Shown: one piece after another, positions 1-11,732 of the stretch
Numbering within the stretch: the first letter of the stretch is position 1
How the letters are laid out: each line of letters begins with the position of its first letter
Assembly: GCA_028023455.1 (NCBI GenBank)
Contig: JAQFVV010000012.1
Location: 14,706,364 to 14,770,363, forward strand
Reading direction: 5' to 3'
From: Epiperipatus broadwayi
Lineage: Eukaryota; Onychophora; Udeonychophora; Euonychophora; Peripatidae
DNA: 64,000 nt
The notes under the pieces: generated by a model
Told to the model about the DNA's origin: nothing
Database searches by the model: none
What the model saw: the letters and a program-made list of their open reading frames with translations, nothing else
Made by a program: the position numbers and the translations under genes

Positions 1-2
1 GG

Positions 3-1967
3 ACTTGTGGTAAAGTTGGGCATTTGCAGAAAGTATGTCGAAATAAAGGAGAAAAGGATCGTGGCAGCTCGCCAACTTGTAAAGTCGAAAATAAAAAAAA
101 AAGTGATATTTACAATACACAGATGGAATACGGAAGTCAGTTTATGTTGACAGTTAATTTATTAAAGACACCAGTAAAAATGGAAATTGACAGTGGAGCA
201 GGCGTGTCAATGATGACACTTGAAGACTGGGAGAAAGTAGCGAAAAATCGAAAAAATCCTCCTTTATTAATGAAGACAAGTTTAAGGGCAAAAGACGCTA
301 GCGGAAATAGTATGAAAATATTAGGGAAGGTGATGGCTCAGATTGAATTAAATAGTAAGGTTCGAACACTACCGTTATATATAGTACAAGGCAGTCTAAA
401 TCGTATTATAGGTAGGGAATGGTTTGATGCTTTGGGAATAGAGATATATGTAATAAATAAAGTTGCTATTGAGCAAGAAATGAGAAATAAATATTGTGAA
501 TTATTTAAAAGTGATGAGGGAAAAATTATTACGACGCCTATAAACATAGAGCTACAAGGTGGCGCAACCCCCGTTATCTGCAGACTCAGAAAAGTTCCTT
601 TTGCACTGCAAACTAAGGAAGAACAAGAGTTGATAAATCTGGTTAGTAAGGGTGTATTAACGCCAGTCGAGAAAACGGTATGGGCGACTCCAATCGTGGT
701 TATAACTAAACCAAATGGGCAGATTCGCATTTGCGGAGATTATAGAACCACAATAAATAAAAACCTCACTAAAAGTCAGTATCCTGTACCTAATGTCAGA
801 GAAATACTGGCAAATATGCAAAAGGCAACTCACTATGCTAAAATTGATTTAAAGGCCGCATTTCACCAGAGACCAGTTTCTGAACGCACATCAGAATTGC
901 TAACTATTACAACACATAAGGGATTGTTTAAGTATAATAGATTGACTTATGGAATTACGGTTGCACCAAATATTTTCCAGGCCAAAATGGACATGCTGTT
1001 CCAGCAATTGGATGGTGTAACATCATATTTTGATGACATTTTGGTCATGGCCAATTCAAAAGAGGAATTACGTGAACGAGTTTTAAAAGTTTGCGACAAG
1101 TTATGTAGTTTCGGAGCTAAAATAAACGCAGACAAATGTATCTGGATGGCAACTGAATTAAAATTCCTGGACACATAATCTCAAAAAAAGGGAAAAAGAC
1201 CCGACCCTCAAAAAATTGCAGCCGTAAAGGAAGCACGAAGACCCAGAAATGTTAATGAACTTCAAGTTTTCTTAGGACTTCTTAATTATTTTGAAGTTTT
1301 TCTTAAGGGGAAAGTTCACATAGCAAAACCGCTATTCAATTTATTAAAAAAGAACCAAAAATGGATTTGGGATCAAACCCAAGAAAAAGCTTTTTGTGAC
1401 ACTAAAGAATTATTAACGTCAAACAGCTTATTAGTACATTACGACAGTAGCCTCGAATTGATATTGACAACAGATGCATCCGAAGTTGGAGTAGTGGCAG
1501 TCTTAAGCCATACAGTAGCTGACGGCGAGCGACCAATCGTCTATGCTTCAAGAACATTAACAAAAGCTGAGCAAAATTATAGTCAACTAGATAAAGAGGC
1601 GTTGGCTATCATATTTGCAATAAAAAAGTTTCACCAATATTTGTATGGTCGACAGTTTAAAATCTTTACCGATCATAAACCGCTGTTGGGATTATTAGCA
1701 AAAAATAAAACTGCACCTGATCATCTAAGCCCTAGAATGTTACGTTGGGTTAATCTGTTGTCAGGCTATGATTTTGATCTAAATTTCAAAAAAGGAAAGA
1801 TCACTAAACACGCAGACGCACTGTCAAGAATGCCCATTAAAGCTGAACTACAAAAACACGACCAAACTATTAACTATATCGATAATTGGAACAACGAATT
1901 AATAACCAGTGAAAAGGTAGCTAATTGGACTAAAGCTGACAATGGATATAAACACTTAAGTAAATAG
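3..1967 (+). pseudogene. gag-pol remnant: nucleocapsid knuckle, protease, reverse transcriptase, RNase H
   Basis: One reading frame runs from base 3 to 1967, interrupted only by TAA at 1176-1178. Counting from the ATG at 24, it shows the end of a CCHC knuckle, a protease DSGA at about residues 56-59 and the RT catalytic YFDD at about 335-338. After the TAA come the RT connection region and RNase H, with a TDAS motif near 1470 and a TDHKP motif near 1670. Compared with the inverted copy at 3770-6845, this copy lost one G near 1169-1170 and gained one A in the A-run at about 1183-1189. The two indels cancel and leave just the TAA between them. A TAG at 1965-1967 ends the block. It would normally be part of one polyprotein making cDNA in virus-like particles; this copy cannot. 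Confidence 0.9.
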
Positions 1968-2067
1968 ATCAGCAAAGGCTGGCCACAAAGTCGGCCCGAG
2001 AGACTACATAAAACTTTATGGGACGTAAGACAAAGATTGTCCATAAACAAGAGATGTATTTTAATGG

Positions 2068-3183
2068 ATGATAGTGTTGATACCGAGCAGTGGGCGGAAT
2101 AAGATTCTTCACTTAATTCATCAAGGTCATCCTGGGATAGTGTGGGCCAAAGCTCTGGCTCGTAGTTACATATGGTGGCCCGCAATAAATATTGATATAG
2201 AGAAATATGTGAAATCATGTGAAAGTTGCCAAGTAAATGCAAATATGCATGAGAAAAAATATGCTGCTTGGCCGGCAGCTGAAAGAGCGTGGAGCCGTAT
2301 TCACATTGACCATGCTGGACCGTTTCACGGCTTTATATTTTTGGTAGTGATCGACGCTTATTCAAAGTGGACGGAATATAGAGTAGTGAAAAACACCAGT
2401 ACCGAAGAAACAATCGCAAAACTGAAGGAGATTTTTGCTTTTCATGGGATTCCTGAAACAATTGTGTCTGACAATGGTACCAGTTTCACATCCACTAAAT
2501 TTGAAGAATTTCTCACAGAATGGGGAATTAAACACTTAGCCACACCCCCATATCACCCGGAGTCCAATGGTATTGCAGAAAAGACAGTACAAACTTTGAA
2601 GCAAACGTTACGGAAGGAAGGCACTGCAAATATACAAGACACCTTACATTCTGCCTTATTATATCAACATAGTACTCCGTGTGCTACAGGCAAATCTCCT
2701 GCAGAATTAATTTTCGGACAGAAATTACGCACGAAACTATCGTTAATCCACCCAGAACAAAACTTTACACATTACGAAAGCAACCCTGGAGATACTATTT
2801 ACTCCAAAGGAGAAAAAGTCTGAGTTAGAGACGTCATCAGGAAACACTGGGTGAAGGCCTTCGTAAAAGAAATACTGTCAAAACAAATAATACTTGTAGA
2901 GACAGAAACTGGAAAAACAACGTGCAAGCATATAAATCATGTGAGACGTCGAGAAGAATTAGTGCAAACCGGAAGTACGGCAGCACCGCGCATTCCCAAA
3001 TGCGAAGAGAATTCCGATGATCAAGAAACTGAAGGAGCCAACGAAACACCAGTAGAAGAGAAATACGACGATCAAGAGACTAACAAAACGCCATTAGAAG
3101 AGAAAACATCTCCACGCAGATCTTCGAGAACAAGAAAAGAACCCGCTTACTTAAAAGACTATGTAAGACTTCAGAAACCATAA
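2068..3183 (+). pseudogene. Gypsy-type integrase remnant
   Basis: The integrase part of G1 is in a different frame from RNase H, so a one-base shift lies between 1967 and about 2070. An H2C2 zinc finger is visible (HxxxH near the start, then CESC), followed by the catalytic core. The core aspartates are in 'IDHAGP' and 'VSDNGTSF', and the glutamate is in 'PESNGIAEKT'. An in-frame TGA at 2821-2823 cuts the C-terminal domain; the same frame continues from 2824 to a TAA at 3181-3183. The tail is rich in E, K and T and includes two related 'DDQET' segments. The intact enzyme inserts LTR cDNA into chromosomes. Confidence 0.88.
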
Positions 3184-3201
3184 TTTCTGAAGTGGTGGAG
3201 G

Positions 3202-3769
3202 TGCTATATACGTGTATAATAATGTTTTGTTAAAAGAAAATTATACGTATATAATAATTAATGTTTTATTAAAATAAGTTTTATTAAAAGAAATAGACAG
3301 GAATTTTGTAATTAAATTTGGTACACTATTAAAGATAAGCTTCAGATCAGAAACTAATTAAGCATCTAGATTAAAAGTGCTGATTACTAAAAGTAGACAA
3401 TAGCTGAAAATTAATTGGTTTCTGAAACATTCATTAACAAGAAAAAAGAAGAAACAAAAAACAACTAAGCAGCACTTGTAGTGGAGAACTCATTGAATGC
3501 ACACGAAGGTCAAGAGTTTTAACTTAGCAACGGAACAAACCCAGCGAATTCCACCACTGAAGGTTAAAAAGTTGACCTAGGAACTTTGCAGGCCACACCA
3601 GTCTAGATTGTTTTTTGTATGCCTTCATGGCCAGCATTTGTAAGTTAAACTTAATTGTCTTATAACTATATATATATATATGTACTATTATTTATCCGGC
3701 TGTTAATTCTATTAAACTATTTGTATAATCATTTGGTTTCTGCTGTCTATTTACCTGATGATTAAGCCA
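3202..3769 (+). repeat. 3' LTR of Gypsy copy G1 (568 bp)
   Basis: The LTR begins TGCTATATACG at 3202 just after a purine-rich tract. It matches the LTR of the inverted copy (6279-6845) along its whole length, with roughly a dozen differences by eye. It stops at ...TTAAGCCA (3769), where inverted RNase H sequence begins. It ends in CA, so 3769 may be the true terminus. However, in the other copy the PBS lies about 27 bases further on, so a truncated LTR end is also possible. It contains a (TA)n stretch near 3669-3680. Confidence 0.85.
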
Positions 3770-3808
3770 GTCGCTCGCCGTCAGCTACTGTATGGCTTAA
3801 GACTGCCC

Positions 3809-5179
3809 TTACTCCAACTTCGGATGCATCTGTGTCAATATCAATTCGAGGCTACTGTCATAATGTACTAATAAGCTGTTTGACGTTAATAATTCTTTAG
3901 TGTCACAAAAAGCTTTTTCTTGGGTTTGATCCCAAATCCATTTTTGGTTCTTTTTTAATAAATTGTATAGCGGTTTTGCTATGTGAGCTTTCCCCTTAAG
4001 AAAAACTTCAAAATAATTAAGAAGTCCTAAGAAAGCTTGAAGTTCTTTAACATTTCTGGGTCTTTGTGCTTCCTTTACGGCTGCAATTTTTTGAGGGTCG
4101 GGTCTTTTTCCCTTTTTTGAGATTATGTGTCCCAGGAATTTTAATTCAGTTGCCATCCAGATACATTTGTCTGCGTTTATTTTAGCTCCGAAACTACATA
4201 ACTTGTCGCAAACTTTTAAAACTCGTTCACGTAATTCCTCTTCTGAATTGGCCACGACCAAAATATCATCAAAATACGGTGTTACACCATCCAATTGCTG
4301 GAACAGCATGTCCATTTTGGCCTGGAAAATATTTGGTGCAACCGTAATTCCATAAGTCAATCTATTATACTTAAACAATCCCTTATGTGTTGTAATAGTT
4401 AGCAATTCTGATGTGCGTTCAGAAACTGGTATCTGGTGAAATGCGGCCTTTAAATCAATTTTAGCATAGTGAGTTGCCTTTTGCATATTTGCCAGTATTT
4501 CTCTGACATTAGGTACAGGATACTGACTTTTAGTGAGGTTTTTATTTATTGTGGTCCTATAATCTCCGCAAATGCGAATCTGCCCATTTGGTTTAGTTAT
4601 AACCACGATTGGAGTCGCCCATTCCGTTTTCTCGACTGGTGTTAATACACCATTACTAACCAGATTTATCAACTCTTGTTCTACCTTAGTTTGCAGCGCA
4701 AAAGGAACTTTTCTGGGTCTGCAGATAACGGGGGTCGCGCCACCTTGTAGCTCTATGTTTATAGGCGTCGTAATAATTTTTCCCTCATCACTTTTAAATA
4801 ATTCACAATATTTATTTTTCATTTCTTGCCCAATAGCAACTTTATTTATTACACATATCTCTATTCCCAAAGCATCGAACCATTCCCTACCTATAATAGG
4901 ATTTAGACCACCTTGTACTATATATAACGGTAGTGTTCGAACCTTACTATTTAATTCAATCTGAGCCATCACCTTCCCTAATATTTTCATACTATTTCCG
5001 CTAGCGTCTTTTGCCCTTAAACTTGTCTTCATTAATAAAGGAGGATTTTTTCGATTTTTCGCTACTTTCTCCCAGTCTTCAAGTGTCATCATTGACACAC
5101 CTGCTCCACTGTCAATTTCCATTTTTACTGGTGTCTTTAATAAATTAACTGTCAGCATAAACTGACTTCCGTATTCCAT
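3809..5179 (-). pseudogene. Gypsy-type protease-reverse transcriptase (G2), truncated in RNase H
   Basis: A 456-codon open stretch starting MEYGSQF. The protease DSGA motif lies near residue 23, the central RT domain follows, and the catalytic YFDD is at about residue 302. RNase H begins near the end, but a one-base loss relative to G1 (about 3833) shifts the frame and gives a spurious C-terminus. Recognisable RNase H sequence continues on the same strand to 3770, where it is cut and joined to the G1 LTR. The start codon is only the first ATG of the open stretch: in G1 the nucleocapsid and protease are in one frame, so a fused or frameshifted polyprotein is likely. Confidence 0.9.
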
Positions 5180-5987
5180 CTGTGTATTGTAAATATCACT
5201 TTTTTTTTATTTTCGACTTTACAAGTTGGCGAGCTGCCACGATCCTTTTCTCCTTTATTTCGACATACTTTCTGCAAATGCCCAACTTTACCACAAGTCC
5301 TACAATGCTCCTTATTATATTTACACTTACGAGCCATGTGGCCTTTTTTTCCACAGCAATAACACACTATCTCATATGTTTTGCTCTTAATAGGTTGGGA
5401 CTTATTTTCAGTTTTCCGAATATATGCATTACCGTCATTTTTGTGGGTAAAATTTCTAAATTCTTCCGATTGATCGAGTACTATTTCGTGGGCTACTCCC
5501 ATTTTGGTTGCTTCGTCATACGTTAACTCTCTTGAGGCCAGTAACTGCTGCCTAAGCCTATCATCTGCCATGCCCCAAAGTATTGCTCAAGCAGATTATC
5601 CTCTAAGGCACCGCCATAACTGCAACTTTTAGCAAGTTCTCTTAGAGCTTGATCATAATCTCGTATACGCTCTCCCTTGTTTTGCCTTCGGTTTCTGAAG
5701 TGTAGTCTTGCGACATGCTTCGAAGGCTGGGGACTGAAAAAATTATTTAATTTCCCCGTAACTACATTATATGGCAAATTCTCTGGCTCTTCGTGATCAC
5801 AGAGTCTATTAGCTATTTCGATTACTTGTTGCCTGGCATAACACAATAACGTGGCAACTTTAATGGGGTCGCTTGTCGTACCATTAATCAAAAATAGTTT
5901 CTCGATTCTCTTAAGATAAATTGGCCAATCAAAAGGGTTATTAACGTTGAACTCGTTAATTGTTACATGAGGCACTGATGTCATCAT
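5152..5987 (-). pseudogene. gag remnant of G2 (capsid and two zinc knuckles)
   Basis: Two overlapping frames together make a gag. The first (5987-5523) begins with ATG ATG and carries the capsid-like part, including a 'RRQNKGERIRDY' segment typical of Gypsy gag. The second (5571-5152) ends in two CCHC nucleocapsid knuckles, CYCCGKKGHMARKC and CRTCGKVGHLQKVC. A one-base shift near 5560-5572 separates them. Downstream the frame runs out through an A9 tract that is A10 in G1. Gag would form the particle and bind the RNA. Confidence 0.87.
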
Positions 5988-6231
5988 TTTCTATTTTGCT
6001 TTTTTTTTTTTTGAAAAAAAAATTTCTATTTCGCTACGAGATAACTATTAAACACGCTTACTGAGACAAATTTCTATTAATACGCTTACTAAAACAATTT
6101 TTCCGACTACCAATTCTATATTCACCCGGACTTCGATTCTCAATTTCCTTGTAGCTTTCTCTACGTTATACAATTCAATTTGAATCCACTACTGTTTCTA
6201 AATTGCACCAGATTTTTCTACTGGAACATAT

Positions 6232-6251
6232 CCTGTCGATTAACTGCGCCA
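6232..6251 (-). other. primer-binding site of G2 (tRNA-Ser-like)
   Basis: On the minus strand TGGCGCAGTTAATCGACAGG lies between the LTR and the gag leader. TGGCGCAGT is the start of the PBS in insect 297/17.6-like elements, which are primed by serine tRNA, so a similar primer is inferred. It lies about 27 bases inside the last base shared by both LTRs, which is further than usual. Confidence 0.6.
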
Positions 6252-6278
6252 ATTTTCTGCTGTGTACAGCCACTCACT

Positions 6279-6845
6279 TGGCTTAACCATCAGGTAAATA
6301 GACAGCAGAAACCAAATGATTATACAAATAGTTTAATAGAATTAACAGTCGGACAAATAATAGTACATATATATATAGTTATAAGACAATTAAGTTTAAC
6401 TTACGAACGCTGGCCATGAAGGCATACAAAAAAACATAATATAGACCAGTGAGGCCTGCAAAGTTCCTAGGTCCACTTTTTAACCTTCAGTGGTGGAATT
6501 CACTGGGTTTGTTCCGTTGCTAAGTTAAAACTCTTGACCTTCATGTGCATTCAATGAGTTCTCCGCTACAAGTGCTGCTTAGTTGTTTTTTGTTCCTTCT
6601 TTTTTCTTGTTAAGGAATGTTTCAGAAACCAATTAATTTTCAGCTATTGTCTACTTTTAGTAATCAGCACTTTTAATCTAGCTGCTTAATTAGTTTCTGA
6701 TCTGAAGCTTATCTTTAATAGCGTACCAAATTTAATTACAAAATTCCTGTCTATTTCTTTTAATAAAACTTATTTTAATAAAACATTAATTATTATATAC
6801 GTATAATTTTCTTTTAACAAAACATTATTATACACGTATATAGCA
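6279..6845 (-). repeat. 5' LTR of Gypsy copy G2
   Basis: This is the reverse complement of the G1 LTR, beginning TGCTATATACG at 6845 and shared to ...TTAAGCCA at 6279. The true inner border could extend to about 6252, next to the PBS. Differences from the G1 LTR are scattered substitutions, plus a small rearranged patch near 6430-6450. Confidence 0.85.
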
Positions 6846-9800
6846 AAAAGAATGTTAAATTTGAAGATTAAAATTAAGTTGTAAACAAGCTAATGGGTTT
6901 TACACTGTAAAACCTGGCTATAGGCAAATATGACGAGGATCAGAAATCTAGTATATAAACCTCCAATTTTCAGCACTCAAGATCTCATAATATAATCTAA
7001 GCAATTGCCATTAGGAGATACGCCCACTGAAAATTTGACAGGAGTGACTAGGAAGGCCCCAACTTTGCTGTCTTCCTTCAGAAGAACGGTGACCTTCAAT
7101 CCATCCTGCAGACTGCCAACAATCATCATCGTGGCCAGGATGGAGAAGTTAAATACCATCAGCTGCCAAGAGAAGTCATCAAGGGAGAGCAACCTATCCA
7201 GATGTGACAGTGCCTAGTACAAATGCTGGATGGCTCAATCTTTAGAAGAAATCAGCAATAGTCTTCATTGCAGAATTCTATAAATCTAATAAACCCATAA
7301 TAATTTAATCATCTGACTATGAACATTCATAAAGTCGTAATTCTAATTCATTTAAAATAAATCTATAAATGTAATTATAAAAGCTTGCCTATTAATGTAA
7401 CTTTAAAAACAAGTTTCTAAATCATAATAACTAAATAATTTAATCCTTTCTATAATGTGCAGCCATGCCTAATTTTTATTAATTATTTGATTTCATTTTA
7501 AATTTATGTGATATATGCCATCATTTTAAAGCAGGAAGAAAATAAATCTTTGGGGAGAGATTATTAGCTCTCCAATAAAATGTTTCATTGCATTTTTTAG
7601 CCATCATAAATTGCTGTTTCAAAATCTATTCTTGCATATAACAACAGACTGCCATGCTTTCATTGTTATATACATGTTTTACTTAAACTGCCATGTATTA
7701 GCTTGTTAGTGAGGTTTGCAATTATGTATTACTTAAATAATAGCCAAAGATAATATCACAAGCATATTTGTAATTATTATAAAGCCCGGAGCATCTTTTC
7801 CCTCTCTAGTTAATTATAAAGATATACAGATTCCATTTATTAAAATTAGATTGCTATTAACAAGCCCCTCTTAGCATGATTAAGGTATGCTAATTTGAGA
7901 ACTGGGTCAATGTAGTTTCTGCCGAATGAAATTATAGATTTAAGTGCATTTTAAAATGTCTTTAATATATTAGTATTATTATAAGTATTACGAATGTGTT
8001 TTTACTAAGCACTATTGTGTATTACACCTTGCTATGATTTCTTTTAAATGGGCTCATGGTAACAGGCCAACCCATTACTTGGTTTGAATAGCTATACATC
8101 TAGAACTGGAGCACGAGGGTCCAGAATCATATTTATAGCTGCTTCAATATACCAAACTGTTCTTTATTGTGCTAGCAAATCATATGGTCCAAGAGAACTG
8201 AGCAATAGGTACTGAATCCCATGAATAACTACATATTCATACTGCAATCTTTAATTTAGTATTTAGCACCATAGTCTCAGATGACCAGCTATGGCAAACA
8301 GTTCATTCAACCCTATTATTTAACTTCAGCATTGGTCCAAACCTGGAATCTGGTTTGCCAAGGGAATCTGTATTCGAGCATATTAATTGCTCACTGGTAA
8401 TAATTTAGAATTAGCAACTTAATGCTTTATATTATATCATCCTGGTAATGTTTAGCTTATTACTCACAAACCTCGAGAATAGTTGACATATAGTAAAATA
8501 TATAAAATGCATTATTTTAAGATGAGACTTCTGTACTATAATTATCTCATTATTGTTGTGACGTGTGTGTGTAAAACACAGCAACCAATGCACATTTTCC
8601 TGTTTCTTATATTTAATCAGTTTGTTTAATTTTGTTTATTAAAGATATTTAGATTTACTACTGTTTAGTGTGTCTCTCACAATCCGCTCCAAATCAAATC
8701 CAATTCAAATCTAAATTAAATATAATCTTATTAATATATATGCATTATCTTGGTAAGCCATAAGTGTTGAAATGTCTCTTTAATATTTATTAATATTAAA
8801 TTATTAATTATTCCACAGAGTCTCATGTTTCACCTGTTTATCAGCCGGTTCAAAAATTAAATTGAGACCAAGTGTAACCTCAGAAATGTCACCCATAGGG
8901 TATTAAATCACAAAGCGCTGGTAAATGAGTTGAAGTATGGTCAGATTCGAGGTCTCAACCCCTCATCTGGATCAGCATTGATATGATTGCCTGAATTCTG
9001 GACTTTGTTGCACGAATATACAAATATGACCATTACACTAGATAGGTATCAAAGTAACACCATGCAAACACACATGTAGCAATATGTGTTCATATAGTAT
9101 ATTTATAAACATAAAATAGTTTCAATTTATAAATATTTTTTAATTTCGATTTATGTATTTCATTTACAAATTACTTCAAATTTTATACAGATGGTAAATG
9201 GAAATATTATTACATTATTACAAATAACCCTAATATTAGATATTAGTTTATTATATTATTGAAAAATATTCCACATAAATAGAAGGATTTATATTTTATA
9301 TGTAAATGATTTTTTAAAATTAAACAAAATCAAAATTAAATAAATTTTAATATTTTTATTTCATATAATAAATATCTCATTTTACATCAAATGTATTTAT
9401 TAATTACAAAAATTTCAAATTGCATAAAAATGTTCCATAAAATATATAATGATAAATATTATTTACAACTCATATGCTTATTCACATTTTATATAATTAT
9501 GATCTAATCAGTAGAAAAAATATAGATGTATTGCTTGAAGTACATATATACATATTTAACTAAATCAGTTGGTTCTTTATTTAGATCAAATTTTTTTTAG
9601 AAATGCAATATAATGTATTACAAAAAAATGAATTAAAAGAATGTCAAACAATAATAAATTACAAACAGTAATAAGTGTTATCACTTGAATATAATAAAAC
9701 CTATTATCTAGTACATTATGTTTCAATTTAATTTAATGCAAATATTGAATAAAATATATTTTTTTTGCAACAAATATTTCAAAAATTCATTTATTGAACA

Positions 9801-10078
9801 CTGCAAGAATCCAATTTCATGCAAATGTAAAAAAATGAATAGCAATAGTCTCAAACTAACCTTATTGCTGAATTTGAACATTCTTCATATATAAATTTTT
9901 TTGTTTATCATTTGGAATGATTTAAATTAAGTATAAATATAGCTAGTATATTTATTTGTTACACAAAGTATATTTTAAAAGTAATAATTACTTTTCTCAT
10001 TTTCAAATGAAAAAATATTATTTGTTGAATGAATGCCAAAATGATCTGCAATATTAATGCAAACTTCTTCAACTTAAC
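6846..10078. other. no recognised gene; GC-richer patch at 6985-7230
   Basis: AT-rich DNA between the Gypsy pair and the hAT element. The stretch 6985-7230 is clearly richer in G+C and open on both strands for about 70 codons. I recognise no protein in either reading and treat it as an unidentified repeat or an old exon. The rest holds scattered unique-looking DNA and AT-rich runs. Confidence 0.5.
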
Positions 10079-10086
10079 ATTTATAT

Positions 10087-10104
10087 CAGGTATGTCAAAT
10101 ACAT
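10087..10104 (+). repeat. left terminal inverted repeat of the hAT element
   Basis: CAGGTATGTCAAATACAT pairs with the right end at 13606-13623 with three mismatches. Confidence 0.75.
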
Positions 10105-11732
10105 GGCCCGCGGACAGCATTACATGAGACCTGCCAAAAAAAAAAATCTGTGGCCTGCCAAGATTGGTAACCATAATGATCATATATTTTTTGATTTACG
10201 ATTATATGTTAAGTATGTAGGTATATATATGTATGTAAAATTGTGAAAACATATATAATATGTAAAAGTAAATGTTTGTGTGTCGATAATAAAGATTAGC
10301 TATACTGATAAGTAATCAATAATAGCAAAGATAAACACGTAAGTTAAAGTAAAGAAAGCCATTGTAATTATGGAATGGAGTTCCTGATCAGAGTTATGAT
10401 AATGAGAAGAGATGCAGAAAATATGCATTGGAATGTGAACTTGATACAGACAACCATGTGACTAGTGGATAGCCAACCAGGAGGGACTACACAACACTGG
10501 GGAGTGTGGGTAAAAGAACAAGAGTCGAGGACTTGCTAGGTGAAGCTCCAGGTAGGCAGATGTGTCATACAACGGGTGCTCCGGTTTTCTCCATGTGGAA
10601 TTTATTTACGAATGTACCAAAGTGAATATAGAGACTCACAAACAGGTCATATTGATCTATATTATTTTTATAAACCTTTGGGCTCATAATGTTACATCTA
10701 TAGAGTATGTATATAAAGTGTATAATATATACCATATAACATTGCTAACAATTATCTTCAAGCATAATCCTCTATAAATAAAGCTTTGTTATTTTTAATT
10801 ACTTGCAGTGTTGTTTCCATATTTTGAGTATTTATTTTTATTGTTTTAAGCAATCCAGAAGGCAAAAGACTGCCACAGGACATAGTATTATACATATATA
10901 AATGAATTAAATAATCATTACTTTTGTGCTATCCTGTCTACCAAACATGGCAGACGATTTTTTTAAAAATAGTTTGTGATATTAATAAATATTAAAAAAC
11001 AAAATGGCTGACAAAGCAGTTGTATTTAATATTTACATTTTTTTTTTTTAATTACTGTATTTTATTTTATTTTTAAAAAATTTCTGCAAGAATTAATTAC
11101 AATATTTCCAATTTATTTATTACTTTTTTGTATTAACTTATTAATATAAAAATAATAAAAATATAAGAAACATAAAGTGTTACTAAAGTGTTGAATCTCA
11201 TACCCTTGTAAATATTTCACTGCATGCTGCTCTATCAAAGAAAGATCCCAAACTTTAAACATTTTGCCGAAACAACACTTCAAAAAATTTTAATTTTTAT
11301 TAAATGTCATAGTAAACATTTTATTGCCTATTCAATGTGTCCACAAAATTTATTCAGTGTTATACTGCAGAATGTATTAAACATAGGATATAGCAAATTA
11401 CCTCAAATATTAATAAATTTTCAGCTATGCTTGAGATGATTTGATAGTTGAAAATTTCTTAAAGTTTGAGATGATTTTATATTTATTTCAGGTAATTTTT
11501 TGTGCAGGAATTATAAACATGAGGTATATTATTGTTTGCACATGCAAGGCATTTCCAAGATTTAGATAAAGCTGGTAATGTCTGCGTCACTCTGACAATT
11601 TAACTGGGCTCTGAATGTGAAAAGTATACCGATAGTGTTTTCTTTGAAATTTATTAAAAATTCATAATAAAATCAAAACCCTCTACCAGTATGAATAAAC
11701 AATAATGCATTGGAAAAGAACATCACAGTTTT

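Larger units (their letters stand above)
1..3769 (+). mobile_element. Gypsy/Ty3-type LTR retrotransposon copy G1 (5' end outside window)
   Basis: A degenerate LTR retrotransposon entering from the left edge inside the nucleocapsid zinc knuckle. The order is nucleocapsid, aspartic protease, reverse transcriptase, RNase H, integrase, 3' LTR, which is the Ty3/gypsy order. The protein style (DSGA protease, YFDD reverse transcriptase, H2C2 integrase finger) resembles the Mag / K02A2.6-like group; the clade is inferred. A purine-rich stretch (about 3190-3201) precedes the LTR and is the probable polypurine tract. The copy is broken by an in-frame TAA (1176-1178), a TAG (1965-1967), a frameshift near 2065 and a TGA (2821-2823). 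Its LTR abuts an inverted second copy at 3769/3770 with no host DNA between. Confidence 0.93.
3770..6845 (-). mobile_element. Gypsy/Ty3-type retrotransposon copy G2, inverted and 3'-truncated
   Basis: Reading from 6845 downward: 5' LTR, PBS, leader, gag, protease, reverse transcriptase and the first part of RNase H, cut at 3770. It is almost identical to G1, which shows recent common origin. Integrase and the 3' LTR are absent. The truncation point corresponds to about base 1540 of G1. Frameshifts lie in gag (around 5560), at the gag-pol A-run (around 5205) and in RNase H (around 3833). The leader (about 5988-6231) shows no gene. The right flank at 6846 is presumably host DNA. Confidence 0.92.

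Noticed and set aside
338-730. Minus-strand frame of 130 codons inside G1 (and its twin at 4572-4964 in G2)
   Set aside because: Antisense shadow of the Gypsy pol frame.
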